Shown here: positions 27,601-33,044 of the stretch, piece by piece
Position numbering within the stretch: position 1 is the first letter of the stretch
How the letters are laid out: every line of letters begins with the position of its first letter
From: Myxococcaceae bacterium
GTDB lineage: Bacteria > Myxococcota > Myxococcia > Myxococcales > Myxococcaceae
NCBI GenBank assembly: GCA_019694595.1
Contig: JAIBBQ010000029.1
Coordinates: 1-46,383 of the forward strand
Length of the DNA stretch: 46,383 nt
Reading direction: 5' to 3'
Notes under the pieces: model-generated
Databases searched by the model: none
Told to the model about the DNA's origin: nothing
What the model saw: only the letters and a program-made list of their open reading frames with translations
Position numbers and translations under genes: made by a program

Positions 27601-28098
27601 CCCGACATCCGCCACGTGGCGCTCAACGTGCCGGGCAGCGACCAGGTGCAGGTGCTGCTCACCGCGCCGGGCTTCTCGTCGGTGCGGGTGCCGTTCCTCG
27701 CCGGGCTGGGCCAGCTGGGCCTGACGCCGGGCACTCCGGGGTTCGACAACTTCCTGGTGCTGGCGAAGACCATCATCGACCCGGCGGACCCGCAGAACAT
27801 GACGTACTCGGCGGTGAACCTGGCCACGGCGAGCGATCGCAAGGTCTACATGCAGTACATCCAGGGCGACGAGGTGCTCCCCAACCGCACCACGGAGCAG
27901 CTCATCGCCGCCGCGAAGCGGGGCGCCAAGCAGCCGCAGGTCTTCGAGTTCGTCTCGCCCACCGACTTCGACGGCACCGTCTGTCCGGGGAGCGAGCGGC
28001 ACGGCTTCATGCTGCGGCCGATGACCAACTGCCCGCAGGCCAGCGTCGCGGCCCAGACCAAGCTGGTCACTTTCCTCGCCACCGGCACCGCCCCGTAA
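24628..28098 (+). CDS. VolA-like surface lipase lipoprotein with triplicated N-terminal domain
   Basis: 1156 residues from GTG 24628 with GGAGG six bases upstream. The signal RRLALAAVSVLVAC lipidates Cys15. Three related N-terminal units begin at residues 32, 262 and 476 (FDPAAVPAVVPTPNDLATDP; FDPAGSPPQVPTPNDLAIDR; FDPGNSVVPFPTDLLRNP), each continuing with a YLN-x-LxGF motif; they resemble the bacterial virulence-factor lipase N-terminal domain. The C-terminal alpha/beta-hydrolase has IFGHGLTGNRTNM (from 792), nucleophile Ser978 in GQSLG, Asp1081 in QGDEVLPN and His1125 in SERHGF. A Cys-rich insert (about 830-905, KCDADTGRCIS) sits between as a possible lid. V. cholerae VolA, a surface lysophospholipase beside a FadL gene, is the closest known model. 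The FadL gene here follows after 12 bp. Confidence 0.82.
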   Translation: MRRLALAAVSVLVACAPDIPTTPPPTVITARFDPAAVPAVVPTPNDLATDPATGLLAVPVPMNAGPADTEFITDYLNGLDGFPTGASAACTFDGELAASSVTAQTVRVYDVTNNHAVVTAAPAYAKTSDTSAPGLVSVTPPAGGWAPGHTYAVVVIGGASGVQGGNGTQVVGSATWAFIRNKNSLLKCEGTVCETATELIPSDIKDDAAKRLEDQTAKATLLERLRLHYKDTLDVVEASGVARTDIALAWTFRTVGQPRLVFDPAGSPPQVPTPNDLAIDRTTGKVKAPVDPTSSAAQQEFTTDYLNTLNGFPVSAVAEAKISGGALDPATVNDMTVLVAQLSGSELTGDPVISYDATANSIKIAPPGGTWGKTRKFAVAVLNGKNGVQRAGGGLVAPSDAWALVRSKATLVTCSDLTSASCAPAIAAAPLSTAQAVGLEGLRRAYAPVLDLLGVERKTVALLWVFSTVDQPEATFDPGNSVVPFPTDLLRNPTTGKLNIPVPPGASATQAALIGGLNTLDGFSLTAPAVTENGDTRAVLDEGKLNASTLADGGTGFIKVAGAGPLSPQVQPCLNCLSSKLADGGVPASPEQLQFVPVTPLEEQSTYAPYLTTALRDASGREVSASPVFALVRLKNPLIEGGKSTVSVVSDAQAALLEPVRQSLKPALDALDAQGIKRAQVALAWSYTTQSTVSVIKQVYTTVSSLPSQLLDSTPTYVLDVTTTVRAQMTGLGIPNAAVGKIYQGNVTLPFILTGPGGTLNPNLTMAKRYKAPFLVTVPASTPPTGGFPVLIFGHGLTGNRTNMLALANSAASAGYLTIAIDAVYHGERTSCVGSASVLQTQIPNATDDYACADPVTQKCDADTGRCISRDRTAATACTSDLQCVATAAGYCAADGKCEAADFRRASAGAAPLIAAWNFLNLTNFFATRDNFRYAVIDFAQLIRVLKDATSNGLHAKLAALDANSVYNPAVLDYAGQSLGTFHGNMLASVSPDIRHVALNVPGSDQVQVLLTAPGFSSVRVPFLAGLGQLGLTPGTPGFDNFLVLAKTIIDPADPQNMTYSAVNLATASDRKVYMQYIQGDEVLPNRTTEQLIAAAKRGAKQPQVFEFVSPTDFDGTVCPGSERHGFMLRPMTNCPQASVAAQTKLVTFLATGTAP

Positions 28099-28110
28099 AG
28101 GACTGACCCC

Positions 28111-29307
28111 ATGAACCGCACACTGGTGGTGGCGCTGTCGTTCCTCACCCTGACCGCTCAGGCGGCCGGCTTCCGGCTCGACGACATGAGCGCGAAGTCG
28201 GTCGCGCTCGGAGGCGCGGTGAGCGCCTTCGTCGACGACGCGAGCGCGGCGTACTTCAACCCCGCGGGCCTGGTGAACCGGGGCAACGGCTTCGACGCCC
28301 GGGTGGGCATCGCGCTCATCGCGCCGGCGCTGCACTTCACCCACTCCGACGGCGACCAGACGAGCACGCCGTTCTCGGTGGCGCCGCCGCCGCACCTCTT
28401 CGCCAGCTACACGTTCCTCGACAAGCTGGCAGTGGGCCTGGGCTTCTACACGCCGTTCGGCGCCAGCGTGAACTGGCCGTCGGACTGGGAAGGCCGCTTC
28501 CACGCGCGCACCTCGTCGCTCACCACCTACGCCATCAACCCCAACGTGGCGTACATGCCGCACCCGCGGGTGCGCCTGGGTCTGGGCTTCAACGTGCTGC
28601 GCGGCACGCTGGGCATCACCCGCGCGCTCGACTTCGTGGACAGCGAAGGCGCGGTGCAGCTCGGCGGCGCGGCGTGGGGCGTGGGCTTCAACGCCGGCTT
28701 CCAGGCGGAAGTGGTGGAGAAGCTGCTCTACGTGGGCGGCACCTACCGCAGCTCGGTGGGCATGACCTTCACCGGCCGGGCGCACTTCACCGACGTGCCG
28801 GCGGAGTTCGGCTCGCGCATCAACGACCAGGGCATCTCGGGCAGCGTGCTGTTGCCCGACGTGGGCACCTTCGGCATCGGGGTGAAGCCCATCGAGAAGC
28901 TGAAGCTGGCGCTCGACTTCACCTTCGTGCGCTGGGCGGCCTTCAAGGAGCTGCGCATCGAGTTCGAGAACCCGGACCTCACGGTGCCGCTGGCCAAGCA
29001 GTGGTTCGACACGGTGAGCGTGCACGTGGGCGGCGAGTACCAGGTGACCAAGTCGGTCACCGCGCGGCTGGGCTTCGTGGTCGACCCGACGCCGTCGCCG
29101 TCGGTGACGCTGACGCCCGACCTGCCCGATGCCACCCGCATCAAGGTGGGCGCCGGCGTGGGCTGGGTGCACGACAGCGGCTTCGCGGTCGACGTGGGCT
29201 ACCAGTTCGTGGCGCTCATTCCGCACGAGAGCGTGGCGCCGGGCTTCAGCGGCACCTACAGCGGCACCGCGCAGGTGCTGGCGGTCACGCTCGGCTATCA
29301 TTTGTAG
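28111..29307 (+). CDS. FadL/OmpP1-family outer membrane long-chain fatty acid transporter
   Basis: 398 residues from ATG 28111, with AAAGGA upstream. The signal peptide ends AQA-AG. The N-terminal plug motif is clear: SAKSVALGGAVSAFVDDASAAYFNPAGL, containing the NPA signature of FadL. The rest alternates aromatic-ended beta strands (FGASVNWPSDWEGRF, LGLGFNVLRG) and ends with a terminal strand LAVTLGYHL with its C-terminal hydrophobic residue. These barrels pass fatty acids through the outer membrane by lateral opening. Twelve bases after the surface lipase, it likely imports the fatty acids released there, as VolB does with VolA. Confidence 0.93.
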   Translation: MNRTLVVALSFLTLTAQAAGFRLDDMSAKSVALGGAVSAFVDDASAAYFNPAGLVNRGNGFDARVGIALIAPALHFTHSDGDQTSTPFSVAPPPHLFASYTFLDKLAVGLGFYTPFGASVNWPSDWEGRFHARTSSLTTYAINPNVAYMPHPRVRLGLGFNVLRGTLGITRALDFVDSEGAVQLGGAAWGVGFNAGFQAEVVEKLLYVGGTYRSSVGMTFTGRAHFTDVPAEFGSRINDQGISGSVLLPDVGTFGIGVKPIEKLKLALDFTFVRWAAFKELRIEFENPDLTVPLAKQWFDTVSVHVGGEYQVTKSVTARLGFVVDPTPSPSVTLTPDLPDATRIKVGAGVGWVHDSGFAVDVGYQFVALIPHESVAPGFSGTYSGTAQVLAVTLGYHL

Positions 29308-29346
29308 TCGTCGCGCTGCTCCCGCACGCGACGACGGCGGGGCATT

Positions 29347-29386
29347 CGCCCCGTCCAACGGAGAGTGTTCGGATCGAGAGACCGAA
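29347..29386 (+). repeat. 40-bp interspersed repeat, copy 2
   Basis: Inverted relative to 9363-9402, 35 of 40 bases identical. It contains a perfect six-pair inverted repeat (GTTCGG and CCGAAC) around the loop ATCGAGAGA; in copy 1 the loop is kept while the stem is reduced to four pairs. It also lies between convergent genes. Confidence 0.7.
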
Positions 29387-29390
29387 CGCT

Positions 29391-29473
29391 CGGGCACGGC
29401 ACACGGGCACGGCACACGGGCACGGCACACGGGCACGGCACACGGGCACGGCACACGGGCACGGCACACGGGC
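29391..29473 (+). repeat. 13-bp tandem repeat, about 6.4 copies
   Basis: Unit CACGGGCACGGCA: five perfect full units from 29402 to 29466, flanked by a partial unit on each side (29391-29401 and 29467-29473). It starts four bases after copy 2 of the interspersed repeat. Perfect units imply recent expansion, so copy number probably varies between strains. It lies outside genes. Confidence 0.9.
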
Positions 29474-29612
29474 TCCCCGCATCCCCGCGCCCGTCCGTGG
29501 TCCGCCGCACTCCGTCTCCGGGGCCCCGTGAACGAACCCGAACGCGAACCCGGCTGTGCTCCTGCGAGCTCGTCGACTCGCGAGCCCCCGGACTCGTCGC
29601 CGCGCCCTGGGC

Positions 29613-30011
29613 CTACTCCCCCCGAAGCGAATCCAAGACGGCCGAGGTCCGGTGGGTGAGCTCGCCGGTCCGCTCGAGGAGCTGGTCCAGCTCCTGGAAG
29701 ATGGCGTCCACCGCGTCGGTCTTCTGCGGGCTGGGCACGTCGCCCTGGTCGCTCAGGCGGTCGAGCAGCGTCACCACCCGCAGGAGGTGCTGGTGCGCCA
29801 GCAACAGGTCGCGGCCGGCCCGGGTGCCTTCCTTCGAGAAGAGCAGCCCCGTGGTGTACAGCCGCCCCACCGCCCGGCGGTTGGTGGTCATCACCCGCTG
29901 CAGCCGCTCGCGGTAGTGCTTGAGACGACGCTCGAGGCGAGCCTCGTTGAGGCTCACCACCGTCGTCACCGCCACCGCCGTCGCTGCCTTGCGCGCCATG
30001 AGCGCGGCCAC
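29613..30011 (-). CDS. Small alpha-helical protein, unknown
   Basis: 132 residues from GTG 30011 (ATG 29999 also possible). After a short hydrophobic start (AATAVAVTTVV) the protein is charged and helical with heptad-like leucines (EARLERRLKHYRERLQRVM, LLLAHQHLLRVVTLLDRL, IFQELDQLLERTGEL), suggesting a coiled coil or helical bundle. Codon use looks like its neighbours. It is divergent from the biotin carboxylase gene with a 52-bp gap. No family recognised. Confidence 0.55.
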   Translation of the reverse strand: MAALMARKAATAVAVTTVVSLNEARLERRLKHYRERLQRVMTTNRRAVGRLYTTGLLFSKEGTRAGRDLLLAHQHLLRVVTLLDRLSDQGDVPSPQKTDAVDAIFQELDQLLERTGELTHRTSAVLDSLRGE

Positions 30012-30046
30012 CGTAGGTTCCCATCGCCCACAGCGTCAACGACGGG

Positions 30047-30052
30047 TAGGGT
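30047..30052 (+). promoter_or_regulatory. TANNNT element before the biotin carboxylase gene
   Basis: TAGGGT fits a -10 box and ends 11 bases before ATG 30064. No good -35 is evident at the normal distance. Confidence 0.28.
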
Positions 30053-30063
30053 TCACCGCCGTC

Positions 30064-31413
30064 ATGTTCTCGAAGCTCCTCATTGCCAACCGCGGCGAGA
30101 TCGCCCGCCGCATCAACACCGTCGCCCAGGGCCTGGGCCTCAAGACCGTCGCCGTCTACTCCGACGCCGACGCCGGGCTCCCCTTCGTCAAGGAGGCCAC
30201 CGAGGCGGTCCGCCTCGGGCCGGCCCCCGCGAAGGACAGCTACCTCAACGCCGCCGCCATCCTCCAGGCGCTCAAGTCCACCGGCGCCGAGGCGGTGCAC
30301 CCGGGCTACGGCTTCCTGTCGGAGAACGCCGAGTTCGCCCGCGCCGTCGCCGAGACCGGCGCCAAGTGGGTCGGGCCCCCGCCCGAGGCCATGGCCCGCA
30401 TGAAGGACAAGAGCGAGGCCCGCAAGCTCGCCGCCGCGGCCGGCGTGCCGATCGTGCCCGGCACGCCCACCACCGTGCCCGACGTGGCCACCGCGCTCAG
30501 CGAGGCCGAGCGCATCGGCTACCCCGTGCTCTGCAAGGCGGCCGGCGGCGGCGGCGGCATCGGCATGGCGGTCGCCAACACCCCCGCCGAGCTCGAGAAG
30601 GGCTTCACCGCCTGCGTCAACCGTGCCCAGGCCGCCTTCGGTCGCAGCGCCGTCTACCTGGAGCGCTACTTCCCCGCGCCGCGCCACCTCGAAGTGCAGA
30701 TCCTCGGCGACCACCACGGCAACCTGCTCCACGTGCTGGAGCGCGAGTGCAGCATCCAGCGGCGGCACCAGAAGGTGGTGGAAGAGGCCGGCGCCCCGCT
30801 CTTCCTCGACGGGTCGCTCGAGCCGCTGCGCCAGCAGATGTTCGACGCCGCGCTCAAGGCCGCCAGGGCCTTCGGCTACGCCAACGCCGGCACCGTCGAG
30901 CTGCTCTACAGCGACGGCCAGGTCTACTTCATCGAGATGAACGCCCGGCTCCAGGTCGAGCACCCGGTGACCGAGCTGACCACCGGCGTCGACCTCATCG
31001 GCTGGCAGCTGCGCATCGCCGCCGGGGAGAAGCTCACGCTCAAGCAGAGCGATCTCAAGCGCACCGGCCACGCCATCGAGCTGCGCGTGTACGCGGAAGA
31101 CCCGGTGAAGTTCTTCCCCAGCCCGGGGCCGCTCAACGTCTACCGGCCCCCGTCGGGCGAAGGCGTGCGTCTCGACTCCGGCTACGCCCAGGGCGACGTG
31201 GTCACGCCCAACTACGACCCGATGATCGCCAAGCTCATCGTCTCCGGGAAGGACCGCGGCCAGGCCATCGAGCGTGCGCAGCGCGCAGTGGGCGACTTCG
31301 CCATCGAAGGCATCAAGCACAACCTGCCGCTGCACCTGCGCATCCTGAAGGACCCGGTGTTCCAGTCCGGGCAGCTCAGCACCCGCTTCCTCGAGCAGCA
31401 CGCGAAGCCCTGA
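30064..31413 (+). CDS. accC: Biotin carboxylase (AccC-type subunit of an acyl-CoA carboxylase)
   Basis: 449 residues from ATG 30064 (MFSKLLIANRGEIARRI), the usual length for a single-domain biotin carboxylase. Motifs: HPGYGFLSENAEFA, ATP-grasp glycine loop KAAGGGGGIGM, ERYFPAPRHLEVQILGD, ERECSIQRRHQKVVEE, and FIEMNARLQVEHPVTE. It carboxylates biotin on a carrier protein using ATP and bicarbonate. The next gene encodes a biotinyl carrier, but no carboxyltransferase is nearby, so this set may serve acetyl-, propionyl- or another acyl-CoA carboxylase, or a decarboxylation-linked system (see the crotonase neighbour). The symbol names the activity type, not proof of a role in fatty-acid synthesis. 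Confidence 0.92.
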   Translation: MFSKLLIANRGEIARRINTVAQGLGLKTVAVYSDADAGLPFVKEATEAVRLGPAPAKDSYLNAAAILQALKSTGAEAVHPGYGFLSENAEFARAVAETGAKWVGPPPEAMARMKDKSEARKLAAAAGVPIVPGTPTTVPDVATALSEAERIGYPVLCKAAGGGGGIGMAVANTPAELEKGFTACVNRAQAAFGRSAVYLERYFPAPRHLEVQILGDHHGNLLHVLERECSIQRRHQKVVEEAGAPLFLDGSLEPLRQQMFDAALKAARAFGYANAGTVELLYSDGQVYFIEMNARLQVEHPVTELTTGVDLIGWQLRIAAGEKLTLKQSDLKRTGHAIELRVYAEDPVKFFPSPGPLNVYRPPSGEGVRLDSGYAQGDVVTPNYDPMIAKLIVSGKDRGQAIERAQRAVGDFAIEGIKHNLPLHLRILKDPVFQSGQLSTRFLEQHAKP

Positions 31414-31447
31414 ACGCAGCACCACCTCACCAAGGACAGACGACGCC

Positions 31448-31660
31448 ATGGCTCAAGTCGCAGCGCACATCACGGGAACGGTGTGGAAGATCGAGTGCAA
31501 GGTCGGCCAGACGGTGAACGCCGGTGACACCCTGGTCATCCTCGAGTCGATGAAGATGGAGATGCCGGTCGAGGCCACCGAAGGCGGCACGGTGAAGGAG
31601 ATCCGCTGCAAGGAAGCCCAGGCCGTCAACGAAGGCGACGTGCTCGTCGTCCTCGGCTGA
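31448..31660 (+). CDS. Biotinyl carrier (biotin/lipoyl-attachment) protein
   Basis: 70 residues, a free-standing biotinyl domain without the Ala/Pro-rich N-terminal extension of AccB. It has two half-barrel halves, GTVWKIECKVGQTVNAGDTL and GTVKEIRCKEAQAVNEGD, around the biotin site ESMKMEM with Lys36. The substrate is the biotin carboxylase of the preceding gene, 34 bp away. Such short carriers are known from acyl-CoA carboxylases and from Na+-pumping decarboxylases. Confidence 0.9.
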   Translation: MAQVAAHITGTVWKIECKVGQTVNAGDTLVILESMKMEMPVEATEGGTVKEIRCKEAQAVNEGDVLVVLG

Positions 31661-31667
31661 GCCGACG

Positions 31668-32432
31668 GTGGGCGGCACCCTCGACGTCGAAGACCTGCCG
31701 GGGGGCGTGCGGCGGCTCACCGTGCAGCACCTCGCGCGCAAGAACGCGCTCGACGACGGCATCCTCCGGCAGCTGCACGACGCGCTGCGCACCCCGCCGT
31801 CGGTGCGCGTGCTCTGGGTGCGCGGGGCCGGTGGTGCCTTCAGCGCCGGGTACGACCTGCATCAGCTCTCTCGCGCGCCCGCGCCAAACGAGCCGCTGCC
31901 CGACGCGCTCCTCGGCGAGGTGCTCGATGCGCTGACGCGCCACCCGGCGCCGTCCATCGCCCAGGTGCAAGGGCCTGCCTTCGGCGCCGGCTGCGAGCTC
32001 GCCTGCGCCTGCGACTTCCGGGTGGGCGATGCCACCGCGGTCTTCTCGCTGCCTCCCGCGAAGCTGGGCCTGGTCTACGCCCCGGCGGGCATTCGCCGGG
32101 TGCAGACGCGCGTGGGCGCCCAGCGGGCGCGGCTGATGTTCCTCACCGCCCAGCGCGTCGACGCGCAGCGGGCGCTCGACTACGGCCTGCTCGACGTGCT
32201 GGGCGCCGACGCCGAGGCGCAGACCCAGGCGCTCGCCTCCGAGCTCGCCGCGCTCAGCCCCCGCGCGCTCGCCGGCATGAAGGTGGTGCTCGATTCGCTC
32301 CTGCCCCCCGCCCGGGAAGACCCCGCGCTGGAAGCGCTGCGGCGCGAGCGGTTCGCCTCGGCCGACGCCGCCGAGGGCCGGGCCTCGTTCCTCGAGCGGC
32401 GGGCCGCGCGCTTCCTGGACCGCGAGCGCTGA
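31668..32432 (+). CDS. Crotonase-superfamily protein, resembling methylmalonyl-CoA decarboxylase
   Basis: 254 residues from GTG 31668, seven bases after the carrier gene. Crotonase fold with AFSAGYDLHQL, oxyanion loop GPAFGAGCELACACDF, and ending FLERRAARF. Both glutamates that hydrate enoyl-CoA are missing: Ala stands in PPAKLG where the first Glu would be and Leu in RARLMFLTA for the second. Instead, the spacing GLVYAPAGI places Tyr137 where E. coli methylmalonyl-CoA decarboxylase has its catalytic Tyr; the partner His is Tyr62 in AGYDLH. It probably is not a hydratase. A decarboxylase or isomerase on an acyl-CoA is more consistent with the biotin genes next to it. The alignment is from memory. 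Confidence 0.7.
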   Translation: MGGTLDVEDLPGGVRRLTVQHLARKNALDDGILRQLHDALRTPPSVRVLWVRGAGGAFSAGYDLHQLSRAPAPNEPLPDALLGEVLDALTRHPAPSIAQVQGPAFGAGCELACACDFRVGDATAVFSLPPAKLGLVYAPAGIRRVQTRVGAQRARLMFLTAQRVDAQRALDYGLLDVLGADAEAQTQALASELAALSPRALAGMKVVLDSLLPPAREDPALEALRRERFASADAAEGRASFLERRAARFLDRER

Positions 32433-32435
32433 AAC

Positions 32436-33041
32436 TCACACCTCGCGCAAGAGCTCCGCCAACGGGCGGCGCAGCGCGTTCGACAGCCGGAAGAGCGTGA
32501 CCACCGAGGCGGCCGTCTCGGCCCGCTCGATCTGCGACAGGAGCGACACCGACACCCCGGTGCGTCGCGCCAGCTGCTGCAAGGTGAGCGACGCCTTGTG
32601 CCGCGCGTCGCGCATCGCGCGCCCCAGCCGCTTGAGCCGCTCGGCGTCGTCGGTGACCGCGAGGCCCTTCTGGGTGAGCGCACGCACCAGCGCGGCGCGC
32701 AGGGCATCGGGCGTGGCAGGCAGCGGGAGGTAGTCGTTCACCCCGAGCCGCAGTGCCAGGAGCGCCGACTCGAGCGTGGACTCCACGGTGGCCACCACCA
32801 GCGCCACGTCGCGGTCGGCCCCGCGCACCTTCTCGAGCAGCTCGACCCAGGGCCCTTCGAGGGCCGGCACCTGGAGCAGCACCAGGTGGGGCTGCTCGGT
32901 CCGCACCGCGTCGGCCAGCCGCGCGACGCTCGACGGCGTGCTCACGGCCCAGCCCGGCTGCGCCACGGCCTGGGCCAGGGCAGCGGTGGCCTCGGCGGGT
33001 TCGGCAGCCACCAGCAGGCGAATGCCCTGGGGCCCGGCCAT
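32436..33041 (-). CDS. Pseudo-receiver fused to XRE-type helix-turn-helix
   Basis: 201 residues. Residues 1-125 follow the CheY-like receiver plan (RLLVAAEP, PHLVLLQVPALEGPW, VALVVATVES, LRLGVNDYLPLPATPDAL), but the phosphoacceptor Asp is Gln57 and the conserved Lys near residue 107 is not seen. Residues about 140-198 are a Cro/C1-type HTH (RDARHKASLTLQQLARRTGV, SVSLLSQIERAE, FRLSNALRRPL). So it is a likely DNA-binding regulator whose receiver cannot be phosphorylated in the normal way. It starts three bases after the stop of the FHA gene and is therefore probably co-transcribed with it. Confidence 0.82.
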   Translation of the reverse strand: MAGPQGIRLLVAAEPAEATAALAQAVAQPGWAVSTPSSVARLADAVRTEQPHLVLLQVPALEGPWVELLEKVRGADRDVALVVATVESTLESALLALRLGVNDYLPLPATPDALRAALVRALTQKGLAVTDDAERLKRLGRAMRDARHKASLTLQQLARRTGVSVSLLSQIERAETAASVVTLFRLSNALRRPLAELLREV

Positions 33042-33044
33042 GGG

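Larger units (their letters stand above)
29308..29612. other. Convergent intergenic region with interspersed repeat and minisatellite
   Basis: 305 bp without a gene between the FadL gene and 29613-30011 on the other strand. It holds the second copy of the 40-bp repeat and a 13-bp tandem repeat, then about 140 bp of GC-rich sequence in which I see nothing further. Open frames through the tandem repeat come from its period and are not genes. Confidence 0.55.

Noticed and set aside
9363..29386. Attachment sites flanking an integrated element
   Set aside because: The two 40-bp copies are inverted, only 35/40 identical, and the 20 kb between them contains ordinary core genes (ftsY, elbD) with no integrase.
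29391..29473. Possible CRISPR array
   Set aside because: The 13-bp units follow each other directly with no spacers, and no cas genes are present.
24598..31449. A 2283-residue minus-strand open frame
   Set aside because: It is rich in Arg/His/Gly and runs antisense through the VolA-like, FadL and biotin carboxylase genes, all of which have clear domains. Such long shadow frames are expected at this GC content.
31668..32432. Plain enoyl-CoA hydratase annotation
   Set aside because: Both catalytic glutamates are replaced (Ala and Leu at the expected places), so hydratase activity is unlikely.
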